From assembly GCA_027492205.1 (NCBI GenBank), contig JAOZFN010000006.1:113409-177408 (forward strand): a stretch of 64,000 bases of DNA, in the 5' to 3' direction. Below, in pieces: positions 1 through 8,008 of this stretch (its first letter is position 1; every line of letters starts with the position of its first letter). Under the pieces are notes generated by a model that did no database searches, had not been told where the DNA came from, and worked only from the letters and a program-made list of their open reading frames with translations. The position numbers and the translations under genes were made by a program. The stretch is from Thermoproteota archaeon (GTDB taxonomy: Archaea > Korarchaeota > Korarchaeia > Korarchaeales > Korarchaeaceae).

Positions 1-223
1 ACGCCTCCTTAAGTATCCTCTGAAGGCTCTCCTTGTAGTCGGCGGGTATTCTGCTCAGGTGGTCGGACAGCGCTCCGGTGGGCTCGATGCCCAGGCTCTC
101 CAAGAATCCCCTCAGCGCGACCTTAACAGACTCCTGGGACTTCCTTATGGACGAGGCGCACTTGTCCTCTGAGTGGAGTTTCTTCGCCTCTTCTAGTATC
201 TCCCTGGCCTCTTCTAACTTCAC
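1..223 (-). CDS. HEPN-domain protein (5' part only, runs off the left edge)
   Basis: The minus strand is open from a GTG at 223 to the window edge and gives a helical N-terminus with the pattern KLHSEDKCASSIRKSQESV followed by ALRGFLESLGIEP, which resembles PF05168-type HEPN domains. A GGGGTGA ribosome-binding site lies about six bases before this GTG; an alternative GTG is at 232. Such domains usually pair with a minimal nucleotidyltransferase in archaeal toxin-antitoxin-like modules, and the partner, if any, is outside the window. The C-terminal half is unseen, so RNase activity cannot be judged. Confidence 0.6.
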   Translation of the reverse strand, partial: MKLEEAREILEEAKKLHSEDKCASSIRKSQESVKVALRGFLESLGIEPTGALSDHLSRIPADYKESLQRILKEA

Positions 224-296
224 GCGGCTCACCCCGATGCGCCTGACGATAGTTTTCGTAATAAGCTCTCCACCCACCCCCGCCACGGAGTTCAAT

Positions 297-1346
297 ATGC
301 TCAAGTTCCCACCCGTCCCCCGGCGGCGCCCCCGGCCCTGTGGACTCACCATCCACCCATCCCTGGGGTGCAACGTCGGGTGCGCCTACTGCTACCTGTG
401 GGAAATGGGGCTGATCGTCCCGTCGCCTCAAGTGAATCCCCTCCCTCCCGGGCGACTCATTCTCGAACTGAGAAGGAACCCGTACTTCGTAGAATCTCGA
501 GGGGGGACCTTTTTGGCCCTTGGAAGTCTGGGGGAACCGTTCCTCACTCCCAAAATTGCCCAGAGGACGCTCGAATACCTGAGCGCGCTGAAGGCGCTGG
601 GCAACCCCCTTCAAGTCTCGACAAAGCTGAAGCTCCCGCTGGACGACCGCCTGGCGGGCGTGAACGTCTTGGTGACCGTGGTCGCCTGGGAATCGTACAG
701 GTCCTTGGAGCCGGCGGCTCCGCCCCCGTGGGACAGGCTGAACTCAGCGGCCGAGGCCGCCGAAGTCGGCGCCGTTCCCACGCTGTTCGTGAGGCCCATA
801 ATTCCCGGTGTCACCCTGAGCGAGCTGCCGGACGTCTTGGACTACGCCAGGAAGAGCGGCATAGAGAGCGTAGTGTTTGGATCGCTCAGGGTGTCTCCCC
901 AGATCCTTAAGAGGCTCAAAAAGGCCGGAGTCGACGTCTCAGAGATTGAGCGGCGTGTGAGGGCTCCCCTCCACGACGGAGAGCAGGTCTACGTCTCATC
1001 GGCCGACCTCAAGGCGTGCGCCATGGAGGAGGCCCGGAGGAGGGGGATGATCGCGCTGGGCTCAGCCTGCTGCGCCAGCGCCCTGGCTCATGGAGTACCG
1101 TGCTTCGATGCGAAGTGGCTCCACCACATGTGCACAGGCTGTCCCAACGACTGCCTCTCCAAGCTCCCCCGTGAGTCTGAGGTCCTGAGCCTGCTCGAGG
1201 AGTGGGGGCTGGAGGGCCGGGTTGAGGAGGACAGGGTGATACTCTCCCCGGACTCTTGGAGCAGGCTGAGGGGGCCGGACAGGCACAGGCTCGAGGTCCT
1301 CACGAGGAGAATGGTGGTGAGAGGTGGCGGGCCCGGCGGGACTTGA
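297..1346 (+). CDS. Radical SAM protein, SPL-like
   Basis: The protein carries the radical SAM cluster motif CNVGCAYC near residues 27-34, followed by a TIM-barrel-like region. A cysteine-rich C-terminal part (CAMEEARRRG, SACCASALAHGVPC, CTGCPNDC) may hold an auxiliary Fe-S cluster. The substrate is unknown; the layout is that of the archaeal SplB-like radical SAM group (COG1533). I chose ATG 297 because the longer frame from 78 is antisense to the HEPN gene and has no family similarity. The last 22 bases overlap the 3' end of tRNA-Arg on the other strand, so the final seven residues are encoded by antisense tRNA sequence. Confidence 0.75.
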   Translation: MLKFPPVPRRRPRPCGLTIHPSLGCNVGCAYCYLWEMGLIVPSPQVNPLPPGRLILELRRNPYFVESRGGTFLALGSLGEPFLTPKIAQRTLEYLSALKALGNPLQVSTKLKLPLDDRLAGVNVLVTVVAWESYRSLEPAAPPPWDRLNSAAEAAEVGAVPTLFVRPIIPGVTLSELPDVLDYARKSGIESVVFGSLRVSPQILKRLKKAGVDVSEIERRVRAPLHDGEQVYVSSADLKACAMEEARRRGMIALGSACCASALAHGVPCFDAKWLHHMCTGCPNDCLSKLPRESEVLSLLEEWGLEGRVEEDRVILSPDSWSRLRGPDRHRLEVLTRRMVVRGGGPGGT

Positions 1347-1403
1347 ACCCGCGACCACCGGCTCCGAAGGCCGGCGCTCTGATCCTTGCTGAGCTACGGG
1401 CCC
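1325..1403 (-). tRNA. tRNA-Arg (anticodon TCG), CCA encoded
   Basis: The minus strand folds as a full cloverleaf. The acceptor stem is GGGCCCG/CGGGCCC, the D-arm contains TAGCTCAG, and the anticodon stem-loop CCGGC-CTTCGGA-GCCGG places TCG at the anticodon. The T-arm is GCGGG-TTCAAGT-CCCGC, with discriminator G and an encoded CCA (tgg at 1325-1327 on the plus strand). No intron is visible. TCG reads CGA and possibly other CGN codons. Confidence 0.95.
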
Positions 1404-1428
1404 ACTTCATCAGGGGGGTGCCCAGTAT

Positions 1429-2640
1429 TTACCCTTCTCCCCCCTTGAGTAGGCGCCTTATCCTACCCTTCGATGCGTATGCGGCGGCGCTTCCGAGGAT
1501 GGCGGCCAATATCAGCAGGACCGGCCAGACCTCCCCCCTGGAGAGGAGGTTGCCGATGTACCCGAACAGGGCGGCCCTCGGTATGAGGGCCACAAGGTTC
1601 GCGGCGAAGAAGTGGAGCGGGTTCATCCCGGTGAGCCCGGCCGCGTAGGAAATGAGGTCAATCGGGCTGAAGGGGATGAGCCTCGCGATCACCACGGCCA
1701 GCGGACCCCACCTCCTGAACCACCGGTCCACTGAGTCCAGGACCTCGCCCCTGAAGGCCCTCTCCACGAAGGGCCTGCCCGCCAGCCTCGCGATGTAGAA
1801 GTTGGCCATCGCCCCGAGGGCGGACCCTACTCCGCCCACCACCCCGACCGTCCAGGCGTCCATGCCGAGGGCGCCGGCGGCCACGAGGATGGCGTCTGCC
1901 GGAATGGGAGAGATCACCGACTGCACGATCATGGCCAGGATGAGCCCCGTCGGGCCCCACCTCCTCACCCACGACGCCACCCTCTGCGTGAGTTGGTCGT
2001 GGTACAGGCGCCTCTCGAGGAGGACCCTGACGCTCCCCGCGTTGGCCACTACGGTCGGAATGGATATCGCTAACGACAGGGTGGTGGGCTTGACTCCCTC
2101 CAGGGCCCTCGAGGCGACCACGATCCCAACGGCCGAAACGGCGAGGGGGATCAGGGACTCCCACCCGACCCCGGACGCCAGCGCGACAGGAACCCCGGCG
2201 GCGGAGGAGACGACGAGCGCCTCCCTCAGCCGAACTCCCATCGCGGTCAGGGCGGCGACGCTGAGGCCGGAGCCGCCGAACCCCATCATGCTGAGCCCCT
2301 GGACGATGCCGGCCACCGCACCCTCTGCCATCCCTATTCCCCTGAACTCCGAGGTCTGGAGGAGGCCCAACCTCGTCATGAGGGCGCCGGCGGCAGCCAT
2401 CACGCTAATGCCTAGTACGGCCACTCCCCCGAGTATCCAGTCGACCCTGAAGCCCAGCTTAATCCAGATGAGGGTAATGGTCACCGAGGTGGCGAGGGCC
2501 GAGGCCTCAGCGGGCATGAGATCTCTCGAGACGATGATCCTAGGGTCCGCCAGCAGCCCCGCGATGGCCTGAGATCTCTGCGACAGCTGAGCGGCCAGCG
2601 GCAGCCACTCCAGCGCCGCGTCCACTACGAGCCTCCACAT
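1429..2640 (-). CDS. Membrane fusion: UppP/BacA-like domain + VTT (DedA/TVP38) domain
   Basis: Residues about 1-200 resemble undecaprenyl-diphosphate phosphatase, with two related segments: VVDAALEWLPLAAQLSQ aligns with the EGLTEFLPxSSxGH motif, and GFGGSGLS aligns with PGxSRSGAT. Residues about 230-370 resemble the VTT domain (SPIPADAILVAAGALG, then IARLIPFSPIDLISYAAGL). Several hydrophobic segments run through both halves. By alignment the UppP serines, histidine and essential arginine are replaced by A/A, Q or S, and G, so phosphatase activity is doubtful. DedA-type VTT proteins are reported polyprenyl-phosphate translocases. I chose ATG 2640 (GAGGGCGG ribosome-binding site) over ATG 2679, because a TATA-like TTAAG lies between them. 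Confidence 0.65.
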   Translation of the reverse strand: MWRLVVDAALEWLPLAAQLSQRSQAIAGLLADPRIIVSRDLMPAEASALATSVTITLIWIKLGFRVDWILGGVAVLGISVMAAAGALMTRLGLLQTSEFRGIGMAEGAVAGIVQGLSMMGFGGSGLSVAALTAMGVRLREALVVSSAAGVPVALASGVGWESLIPLAVSAVGIVVASRALEGVKPTTLSLAISIPTVVANAGSVRVLLERRLYHDQLTQRVASWVRRWGPTGLILAMIVQSVISPIPADAILVAAGALGMDAWTVGVVGGVGSALGAMANFYIARLAGRPFVERAFRGEVLDSVDRWFRRWGPLAVVIARLIPFSPIDLISYAAGLTGMNPLHFFAANLVALIPRAALFGYIGNLLSRGEVWPVLLILAAILGSAAAYASKGRIRRLLKGGEG

Positions 2641-2667
2641 TTCTCGACCGCCCTCTGCCGTTAACCT

Positions 2668-2678
2668 ACTTAAGATCA
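2668..2678. promoter_or_regulatory. Shared TATA-like region between divergent genes
   Basis: The TTAAG-centred A+T patch lies about 26 bases before ATG 2703 on the plus strand and about 30 bases before ATG 2640 on the minus strand. Both genes could be read from it with no leader or a short one. The assignment rests on spacing only. Confidence 0.45.
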
Positions 2679-2702
2679 TGCGCGCCGTCGCTCAGCGGGC
2701 AA

Positions 2703-3506
2703 ATGCCGCTGAAGTTCGGCGCCATGAACAACCCCGCGAGAGACGTGCTCGAAGAACTTCGGGCGCTCAGCGAGCTCAATCTCGACTACTTGGAACTCAC
2801 GGTCGAGTGGCCTGGCGCGAGCCTCGAGAGGATCCGAGAGGTCGAGGGGGACATCCTGAGCCTCCTCTCCACGAGGGACATAGATGTGGTCGTGCACGCC
2901 CCCTGGTACCTAGAGATAGCGAGCCCCTACGAGGGGGTCAGAGAGGGGGCGATGAAGTACGCGGAGGGACTACTCAACCTGGCCGCCGAGCTGAACGCGC
3001 CTTTCATGACGGTTCACCCCTACACCCCCGGCTGGCTCGCCAGGTACAGGGACGAGGCCAGGCGGCTCAACCTGGAGGCCATGAGGAGGCTGGTGGCCAG
3101 GGGAATGGAAGTCGGGGTCAGGGTCCACGTGGAAAACGTTGATCACGGCGCCTTCAGTTCTGTCTCAGACGTTCTCTACCTGCTAGGGGCCCTTCCGGAG
3201 ATGGGATTTACCCTTGACTTGGGACACGCATTCTTGGGAGGGGTGGAGAAGGTCAGGTCTTACATCGAGAAGGCCAGAGGGAGGATACTCCATGTGCACG
3301 CCCACGACAACTACGGCAAGGGTGACGACCACATGCCCGTCGGTGCGGGAAGGGTCCCCTGGGAGAGGGTCTTGTCTCACCTCAGGAGCATAGGGTACGA
3401 GGGGACCGTTACCCTCGAGATCCACTGCAGCGACTTGGAGTACGTGGAGGTATCGAGGAGGAAGTTCATCGAGTACTGGGAGAGGGCCGGGGGGTCTGAA
3501 GGGTGA
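2703..3506 (+). CDS. Sugar-phosphate isomerase/epimerase-like TIM barrel (AP endonuclease family 2)
   Basis: The 267-residue protein has the strand-by-strand features of the xylose isomerase-like TIM barrel: VVVHAPWYLE, MTVHPYTPG, VHVENVD, FTLDLGHA, ILHVHAHDN and VTLEIHC. These supply the His, Glu and Asp metal ligands of this superfamily. The substrate cannot be read from sequence; relatives include sugar epimerases, hydroxypyruvate isomerase and endonuclease IV. ATG 2703 follows a TATA-like box at leaderless distance. The stop overlaps the start of dtdA by four bases, so the two are probably co-transcribed. Confidence 0.8.
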   Translation: MPLKFGAMNNPARDVLEELRALSELNLDYLELTVEWPGASLERIREVEGDILSLLSTRDIDVVVHAPWYLEIASPYEGVREGAMKYAEGLLNLAAELNAPFMTVHPYTPGWLARYRDEARRLNLEAMRRLVARGMEVGVRVHVENVDHGAFSSVSDVLYLLGALPEMGFTLDLGHAFLGGVEKVRSYIEKARGRILHVHAHDNYGKGDDHMPVGAGRVPWERVLSHLRSIGYEGTVTLEIHCSDLEYVEVSRRKFIEYWERAGGSEG

Positions 3507-4345
3507 GGCTGGAGAGGGTGGCCTTCGTCGCCTCCAAGGTGGATCCTGCCGCAAACCTCATGGCCGAGGAGCTCCTGAGCGAGACTGGTTCTGAGGAGTT
3601 CAGCGTGGGTTCCGTGAGGGCGTGGCTGTCCCGCCCGGAGGGTGAGGTTCTATACGCAAGGAGCGAGAGCGATCTGGGGGCCGACGGGGCCGATCTGATA
3701 GTCATACTGTCCAGGCACAGCGGGGTCCCCGGAAGCCCGGTCATCACGACGCACGTGTCCGGGAACTTCGGCCAGGCTCCCTACGGCGGGGAGCCGGAGG
3801 CCCTGTCGACGGCGTGCCCGCCCTTCATGAAGGCGTTCCTCCGCAGAGTCAACGACTCGGCCCTGGAGATCGGGTTTGAACCCGCGCAGGAGCCGACCCA
3901 TCACGGCCCGACGCTCGAGACCCCTCTCGCGTTTGTCGAAGTGGGATCCAAGCCCGAGCACTGGGAGATAAGGGAGGCGGCCAAGCTCGTCGTTCAGTCA
4001 TCCCTGCAGGCTCTAACGGACTTGAGGAATTCTGAGGAGGCCGGCCCCACGTTCGGTTACAAGCTGGCGGTCGGGTTCGGCGGCCCCCACATCAACCACT
4101 ACTTCACGGAGATTCAGATCAAGTCCCCGGAGCTGGCCATCGGACACATCCTCAGGAGGCACGACGCCTCCGCGGCGAGCGAAGAGGCGATCGCTCAAGC
4201 CTTCCGAAGGAGCTGCGGGCCCACCAACACGGCCATAGTCGACTGGAAGGGCCTCAGGGGAGAGGAGAGGGCGAGGATACTCGCCATTCTAGAGGACTTG
4301 GGCGTCAGGGTGCTGAGGGCGAGGAAGGTTGCCCACTCGCTTTGA
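3503..4345 (+). CDS. dtdA: D-aminoacyl-tRNA deacylase, archaeal DTD2 type
   Basis: DtdA hydrolyses D-amino acids from mischarged tRNA. The protein shows the family signatures of the archaeal/plant GEK1 fold: IVILSRHSG, TTHVSGN, THHGPTLETPLAFVEVGS, and FGYKLAVGFGGPHINHYF with conserved histidines. Its length of 280 residues is normal. The GTG start overlaps the preceding stop (GTGA), which fixes the start and suggests translational coupling. Confidence 0.93.
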   Translation: MRLERVAFVASKVDPAANLMAEELLSETGSEEFSVGSVRAWLSRPEGEVLYARSESDLGADGADLIVILSRHSGVPGSPVITTHVSGNFGQAPYGGEPEALSTACPPFMKAFLRRVNDSALEIGFEPAQEPTHHGPTLETPLAFVEVGSKPEHWEIREAAKLVVQSSLQALTDLRNSEEAGPTFGYKLAVGFGGPHINHYFTEIQIKSPELAIGHILRRHDASAASEEAIAQAFRRSCGPTNTAIVDWKGLRGEERARILAILEDLGVRVLRARKVAHSL

Positions 4346-4412
4346 GGGGGGGCCGAAGACCGGAGGTCGCCCGGTCGGCCGGCGAGCGAGGCCCAGATAC
4401 AAGACGCTCTTT

Positions 4413-4742
4413 ATGTTCGACAGGACCGTTCCGAGGGATCTCTACTATTCCATTCAGAGGAGGCTCAACTACCTGGGCTACGGCGCGGTTTGGGCGCCCA
4501 GATCCGCCGTCAGGGGGAGGAGGAGACCTGAGGATCTAGTGGACTACTGCTTGGCGAGGGGCATACTGGTCCTCGCGACATTCGACAGGAGGGCTAGCCT
4601 GCCAGAGAGGGCGCGTGGGAAGGTGGTGCTCCTGCGGCTGAAGGGCGGGAAGTCTCGGACCGTGAACAAGATAGTGGCGGACATCTTTTCGGCCGTCCGG
4701 TGGCTCACAAGAACTTCCCCAAGCGAGAGGATAGACTGCTGA
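4413..4742 (+). CDS. PIN-like protein (DUF5615/Mut7-C-like)
   Basis: The core reads MFDRTVPRDLYYSIQRRL, GYGAVWAP, DLVDYCLARGILVLATFDRR and IVADIF. An early Asp, an Asp in the middle and the VLATFD strand match the PIN-like fold of DUF5615 or Mut7-C proteins, which are putative RNases. No zinc-binding cysteines are present, unlike classic Mut7-C. ATG 4413 is preferred because the upstream extension to 4329 is a low-complexity Arg/Gly stretch overlapping dtdA; 4329 remains possible. No antitoxin-like partner is adjacent. Confidence 0.6.
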   Translation: MFDRTVPRDLYYSIQRRLNYLGYGAVWAPRSAVRGRRRPEDLVDYCLARGILVLATFDRRASLPERARGKVVLLRLKGGKSRTVNKIVADIFSAVRWLTRTSPSERIDC

Positions 4743-4767
4743 GTGAGCGGCGCCCAGTGCACCGAAC

Positions 4768-4776
4768 TTATATATT
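4768..4776 (+). promoter_or_regulatory. TATA box of the DUF211 gene
   Basis: The sequence CTTATATAT is a strong archaeal TATA box. Transcription would begin near 4797, upstream of the AGGAGGG ribosome-binding site and GTG 4816. This excludes the longer reading frame that starts at 4777. Confidence 0.7.
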
Positions 4777-4815
4777 GTGCCCTCGGGGGGTCCGAGGAGG
4801 AGGGAAGGAGGGCCG

Positions 4816-5136
4816 GTGTTCGGCTCTAGGTCGTCTGCGGAAGAGGACTCGCAGGTAGAGGAGAAGGAGGTACGCATAGTTAGACTGGTTCTGGACATCG
4901 TGAAGCCGCACAATCCCACCATAATCGAACTGGCAGAGGCCCTCAATGAACTTCCTGGGGTCTCGAGGGTTGAGATAGATGTTCAGGACTACGACACCAA
5001 CATAGAGAGGCTCAAGGTCATCTTGGACGGGGAGGACCTCGACTACGAGGAGATAAGCCGAGTGGTCAAGTACTACGGCGGGAACATAGCCAGCCTTGAC
5101 GGCGTCACCTCGGTCTCTGAGGATGAGTCGGATTAG
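4816..5136 (+). CDS. DUF211 family protein
   Basis: The protein of about 106 residues contains RIVRLVLDIVKPHNPTIIEL, ALNELPGVSRVEIDV and VVKYYGGNIASLDGV, the signature of the archaeal DUF211 family. Members have a ferredoxin-like fold; their function is unsettled. The start is set by the TATA box at 4768-4776 and the ribosome-binding site GGAGGG just before GTG. An acidic tail follows the domain. Confidence 0.85.
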   Translation: MFGSRSSAEEDSQVEEKEVRIVRLVLDIVKPHNPTIIELAEALNELPGVSRVEIDVQDYDTNIERLKVILDGEDLDYEEISRVVKYYGGNIASLDGVTSVSEDESD

Positions 5137-5193
5137 CCTCGGCCCTGGCGGGCGCGCCTCCTTATTAACCCGGACAGGCGGCGCCGCGTCGGA

Positions 5194-6582
5194 ATGGGCG
5201 GCCTCCGGAGGGTGTACATAGAGACCCACGGTTGCACCGCGAACAGGGCGGACTCCGACATCATGGCGGCGCTGCTCGAGCGCGCCGGATTTCAGCTGGT
5301 GGAGTCCCCCCAGGCGGCAGACGTGATAATCCTCAACACCTGCAACGTGAAGAAGCCCACCGAGGACAGGATGGCGCACCGGATCTCCCGGCTGGCGAGC
5401 ACTGGTCGGCCGGTGGTAGCCGCCGGCTGCATGGCCCTCACCCAGCCGGGGAGGCTCAGACCCCACGCGAAGGTCCTCCTCGGGCCCAAGTCCGTGCACA
5501 GGGTGGTAGACGCCGTTGAGATTGCCCTGCGCTGGGAGAGGGCCGAGTTCCTCGAGAGAGATCCGCTCGACAAGGCGGGCTTGCCGAGGACTCGTGGTAG
5601 GGTTATCTCGGCTCCCCTGCCCATAGCGGAGGGCTGCCTGGGAGCCTGCACCTTCTGCATCACCAGACTCGCCCGAGGAAGGCTGAAGAGCTTCCTTCCG
5701 GACGCGATCGTCGAGAGGGCCAGGGAACTACTCTCCGGAGGTGCGGTGGAGCTTCTGATAACGGCTCAAGATACGGCTGCCTACGGCTGGGACACCGGCT
5801 GGACCTTGCCGGGGCTGCTCGAGAGGATCTTGAAGATCCCCGGCGAATACAGGTTGCGGGTGGGGATGGCCAACCCGAACACGCTCGCGAGGGTGATCGA
5901 CGACCTCCTCGTCACCATGAGGGACCCGCGGGTGTATCGGTTCCTGCACGTTCCCGTGCAGAGCGGGAGCGATGACGTGCTGAGGAGGATGGCCAGGGGT
6001 TACAGAGCCGAGCTGTTCGAGAGGCTGGTTTCGAAGTTCCGGGCCGCCTTTCGCGACACCACCCTGGCCACCGACGTAATCGTGGGCTTCCCCGGGGAGA
6101 CCGAGGACGACTTCGAGATGACCGTTGGGCTGCTGGAGAGGACGAGGCCGGATGTCGTGAACATAAGCAGATACGGACCCAGGCCTGGCACTCCGGCCTC
6201 GAGGTGGAAGTCCCCCGATCCTGCGACCGTCAAGCGGAGAAGCAGACTGATTTCCGAGCTCGTCAAAGAGATCAGCCGTAGGGGGAACGAGGCCTACGTT
6301 GGCGATGAACTCACGGTTCTCGCCCTGGAGCGTGGCCCCAAGGGGTACCAGGGCAGGACGGACTTCTACAGACCCGTTGCCCTGGTGGGGTCCGACGTGG
6401 AGCTCGGCAGCTTCTACGACGTGGTCATCGAGGAGGCCAGGCCCACCTACCTGGTGGGCAGGGTACTGGCCAAGAGGGAGGTGAAGCCGCTGGAGGTCAC
6501 GTCAACAGTCACTCGGTCGGGAAGTAGTCGTAGATTGGCCACTGGGCGGGACGGAATCCCTCGGCGGCGCGCGGCTCCGTGA
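5194..6582 (+). CDS. tRNA-t6A37 methylthiotransferase (CDKAL1/e-MtaB type)
   Basis: The enzyme converts t6A37 of tRNA to ms2t6A37. It has the UPF0004 N-terminal cluster domain (ETHGCTANRADSD, LNTCNVKKPTE, AAGCM), then the radical SAM motif CLGACTFC near residue 150, then FLHVPVQSGSDDVLRRMARG and DVIVGFPGETEDDF. A TRAM-like domain follows (VGDELTVLALERG...GRTDFYRPV). A TATA-like CTTATTAA about 30 bases upstream makes it nearly leaderless. The last 25 codons run antisense into the 3' end of bpsA and look unlike the family, so the tail may be a read-through extension. Confidence 0.9.
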   Translation: MGGLRRVYIETHGCTANRADSDIMAALLERAGFQLVESPQAADVIILNTCNVKKPTEDRMAHRISRLASTGRPVVAAGCMALTQPGRLRPHAKVLLGPKSVHRVVDAVEIALRWERAEFLERDPLDKAGLPRTRGRVISAPLPIAEGCLGACTFCITRLARGRLKSFLPDAIVERARELLSGGAVELLITAQDTAAYGWDTGWTLPGLLERILKIPGEYRLRVGMANPNTLARVIDDLLVTMRDPRVYRFLHVPVQSGSDDVLRRMARGYRAELFERLVSKFRAAFRDTTLATDVIVGFPGETEDDFEMTVGLLERTRPDVVNISRYGPRPGTPASRWKSPDPATVKRRSRLISELVKEISRRGNEAYVGDELTVLALERGPKGYQGRTDFYRPVALVGSDVELGSFYDVVIEEARPTYLVGRVLAKREVKPLEVTSTVTRSGSSRRLATGRDGIPRRRAAP

Positions 6583-7603
6583 GCACCAATACGTAGAGGT
6601 TGCTGGAGTAGCCCGCCACGGAGTCCGCCAGGTTCGGTCTGCCCATCGCCTTGGCGACCTCTTCCGCGAGCCAGTAGATTGGGCTGTCCCTCGCGACTAG
6701 ATAGTGGTTGAGCCCAACGGCGACCCTCTCGACCGCAAAGCCCATCTCCCCGAAGCTCCTGAATACCCGGCTGATGTGGGACCCGAGTTCGTCGGGCAGG
6801 ATGCAGACGTATCCCCTGCGCCCCCTCTCTTTTACCAGCGCCTCCCAACCCCTCAGCGTGAATGTCTGGACCCCGGGGAGGGTGTACGTCGGATCTGCCA
6901 CGAAGACGTCGTGTCTGTCTCGCAGATCCTCCGGGAGTGGCTTTGTCAGGTCGTGCTTCACCACCCTGATGCTGAGCCCCTCTCGCCTCGCTATGTCCTC
7001 TATCCTCCGAATGACCCGCTCGTCGAGTTCGAACACGGTTACGCTGACGTCGAAGCTGGCAGCGAGCACCACGCTCTGGAAGTCGTCATCCCCCATCACC
7101 GCGACGCTCTTGCCGTCAAGGGGGACGTCAGACGCGATCTCCGCAATCCTCTCGAGGAGGCTCTCCTTCGACACTTGGAGCTGGTCGAACTCGTAGTTCA
7201 CATCTATCTGGGGCACCAGTCCTAGGACGCCGGGGTCCGGAGAGGTCTTGCCGAATGGGTTGACCCTGAACTCGACCTCCCCGTTTGAACCGATTTCAAC
7301 GAGGCCGACCTCTTCGAGCGACCTGGCCAGGTTGAGCGCCCTCTCCGGTATGAGAGGGACCTCCTTAATGAGCCCTCTTAGGCTTCCAATCTGGTGGAGC
7401 CTGTACGCTAGAACCTCGTACTGAAAGAAGGACAGCCTGTGAACCAACTCCCACGAGAGTCGTCCCTCTTCCGGCGACTTCCTCCCGTACACCGTGCCCG
7501 CCGCCTTGACGGTGGACTCCATGTCGTAGCGGGAGAAGAGTTCGAAGGCCCTCCTCAGGGCCTCCCTGGGGGATCCCCCCCGGGGAGAGGCGGGATCACT
7601 CAT
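6509..7603 (-). CDS. bpsA: N4-bis(aminopropyl)spermidine synthase (branched polyamines)
   Basis: BpsA transfers aminopropyl groups from decarboxylated SAM onto spermidine to make branched polyamines used by thermophiles. The 364-residue protein has the N-terminal winged-helix-like region, then a Rossmann methyltransferase-like fold with the diagnostic GDDD motif (VAVMGDDDFQSV), FELDERVIRRI and the DVFVADPTYT active-site strand. Its start overlaps the end of the upstream speD homologue by eight bases, so the two form an operon. The 3' end overlaps the opposing methylthiotransferase gene by about 74 bases. Confidence 0.9.
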   Translation of the reverse strand: MSDPASPRGGSPREALRRAFELFSRYDMESTVKAAGTVYGRKSPEEGRLSWELVHRLSFFQYEVLAYRLHQIGSLRGLIKEVPLIPERALNLARSLEEVGLVEIGSNGEVEFRVNPFGKTSPDPGVLGLVPQIDVNYEFDQLQVSKESLLERIAEIASDVPLDGKSVAVMGDDDFQSVVLAASFDVSVTVFELDERVIRRIEDIARREGLSIRVVKHDLTKPLPEDLRDRHDVFVADPTYTLPGVQTFTLRGWEALVKERGRRGYVCILPDELGSHISRVFRSFGEMGFAVERVAVGLNHYLVARDSPIYWLAEEVAKAMGRPNLADSVAGYSSNLYVLVLTEPRAAEGFRPAQWPIYDYFPTE

Positions 7604-7961
7604 TCTTCCTTACCCTTCCCGCGCTTATCTCGACTATGCTATCGGTCTCCGGCTTCAGCCTCTCCCTCAAGAACTCCAGGGCCCTCTTCGCCCAGTCAGA
7701 CTCTCCCGGGGCGAAGTCGACTATGTTCACGGTCGCGTAATCGTGTTCTGGCCACGTGTGAAGGGCAACATATCCCCTCTCGGTGAGCAAGAGCGAACTG
7801 ACGCCGTACGGCTCGAACTCATGTATGTGAAGGGCCTTCACTTCTGACCCCACCACCTCCGCGAGCTCCCTCAGCATGGCCTCCATCTTCCTAGGGGAGT
7901 CGAGTATCTCAGACTCCCCGACGTTGTAGAACTCGACAACCACGTGGTTCTCCAGGGACAT
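7596..7961 (-). CDS. SpeD homologue lacking the pyruvoyl-forming serine (prozyme-like)
   Basis: The protein aligns with class 1b S-adenosylmethionine decarboxylase from end to end: VVVEFYNV, HEFEPYGVSS and HTWPEHDYATV. Counting from ATG 7961, the residues that should be Glu62-Ser63 and Cys83 are Arg62-Gly63 and Phe83, while His68 of HTWPE is kept. Ser63 becomes the pyruvoyl cofactor after self-cleavage, so this copy should neither process nor decarboxylate. It is translationally coupled to bpsA. An in-frame TTG at 8012 would add 17 unrelated residues. The complete paralogue is at 51814-52200. I infer a regulatory or structural partner role. Confidence 0.8.
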   Translation of the reverse strand: MSLENHVVVEFYNVGESEILDSPRKMEAMLRELAEVVGSEVKALHIHEFEPYGVSSLLLTERGYVALHTWPEHDYATVNIVDFAPGESDWAKRALEFLRERLKPETDSIVEISAGRVRKNE

Positions 7962-8008
7962 CTCGCCTGATGAGGTGATCCGACCTAAAAAAGGCCGCTG
8001 GGCGGGGC

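Noticed and set aside
78..296. N-terminal extension of the first radical SAM gene
   Set aside because: It lies antisense to the HEPN gene and has no similarity to radical SAM proteins; ATG 297 fits the family start.
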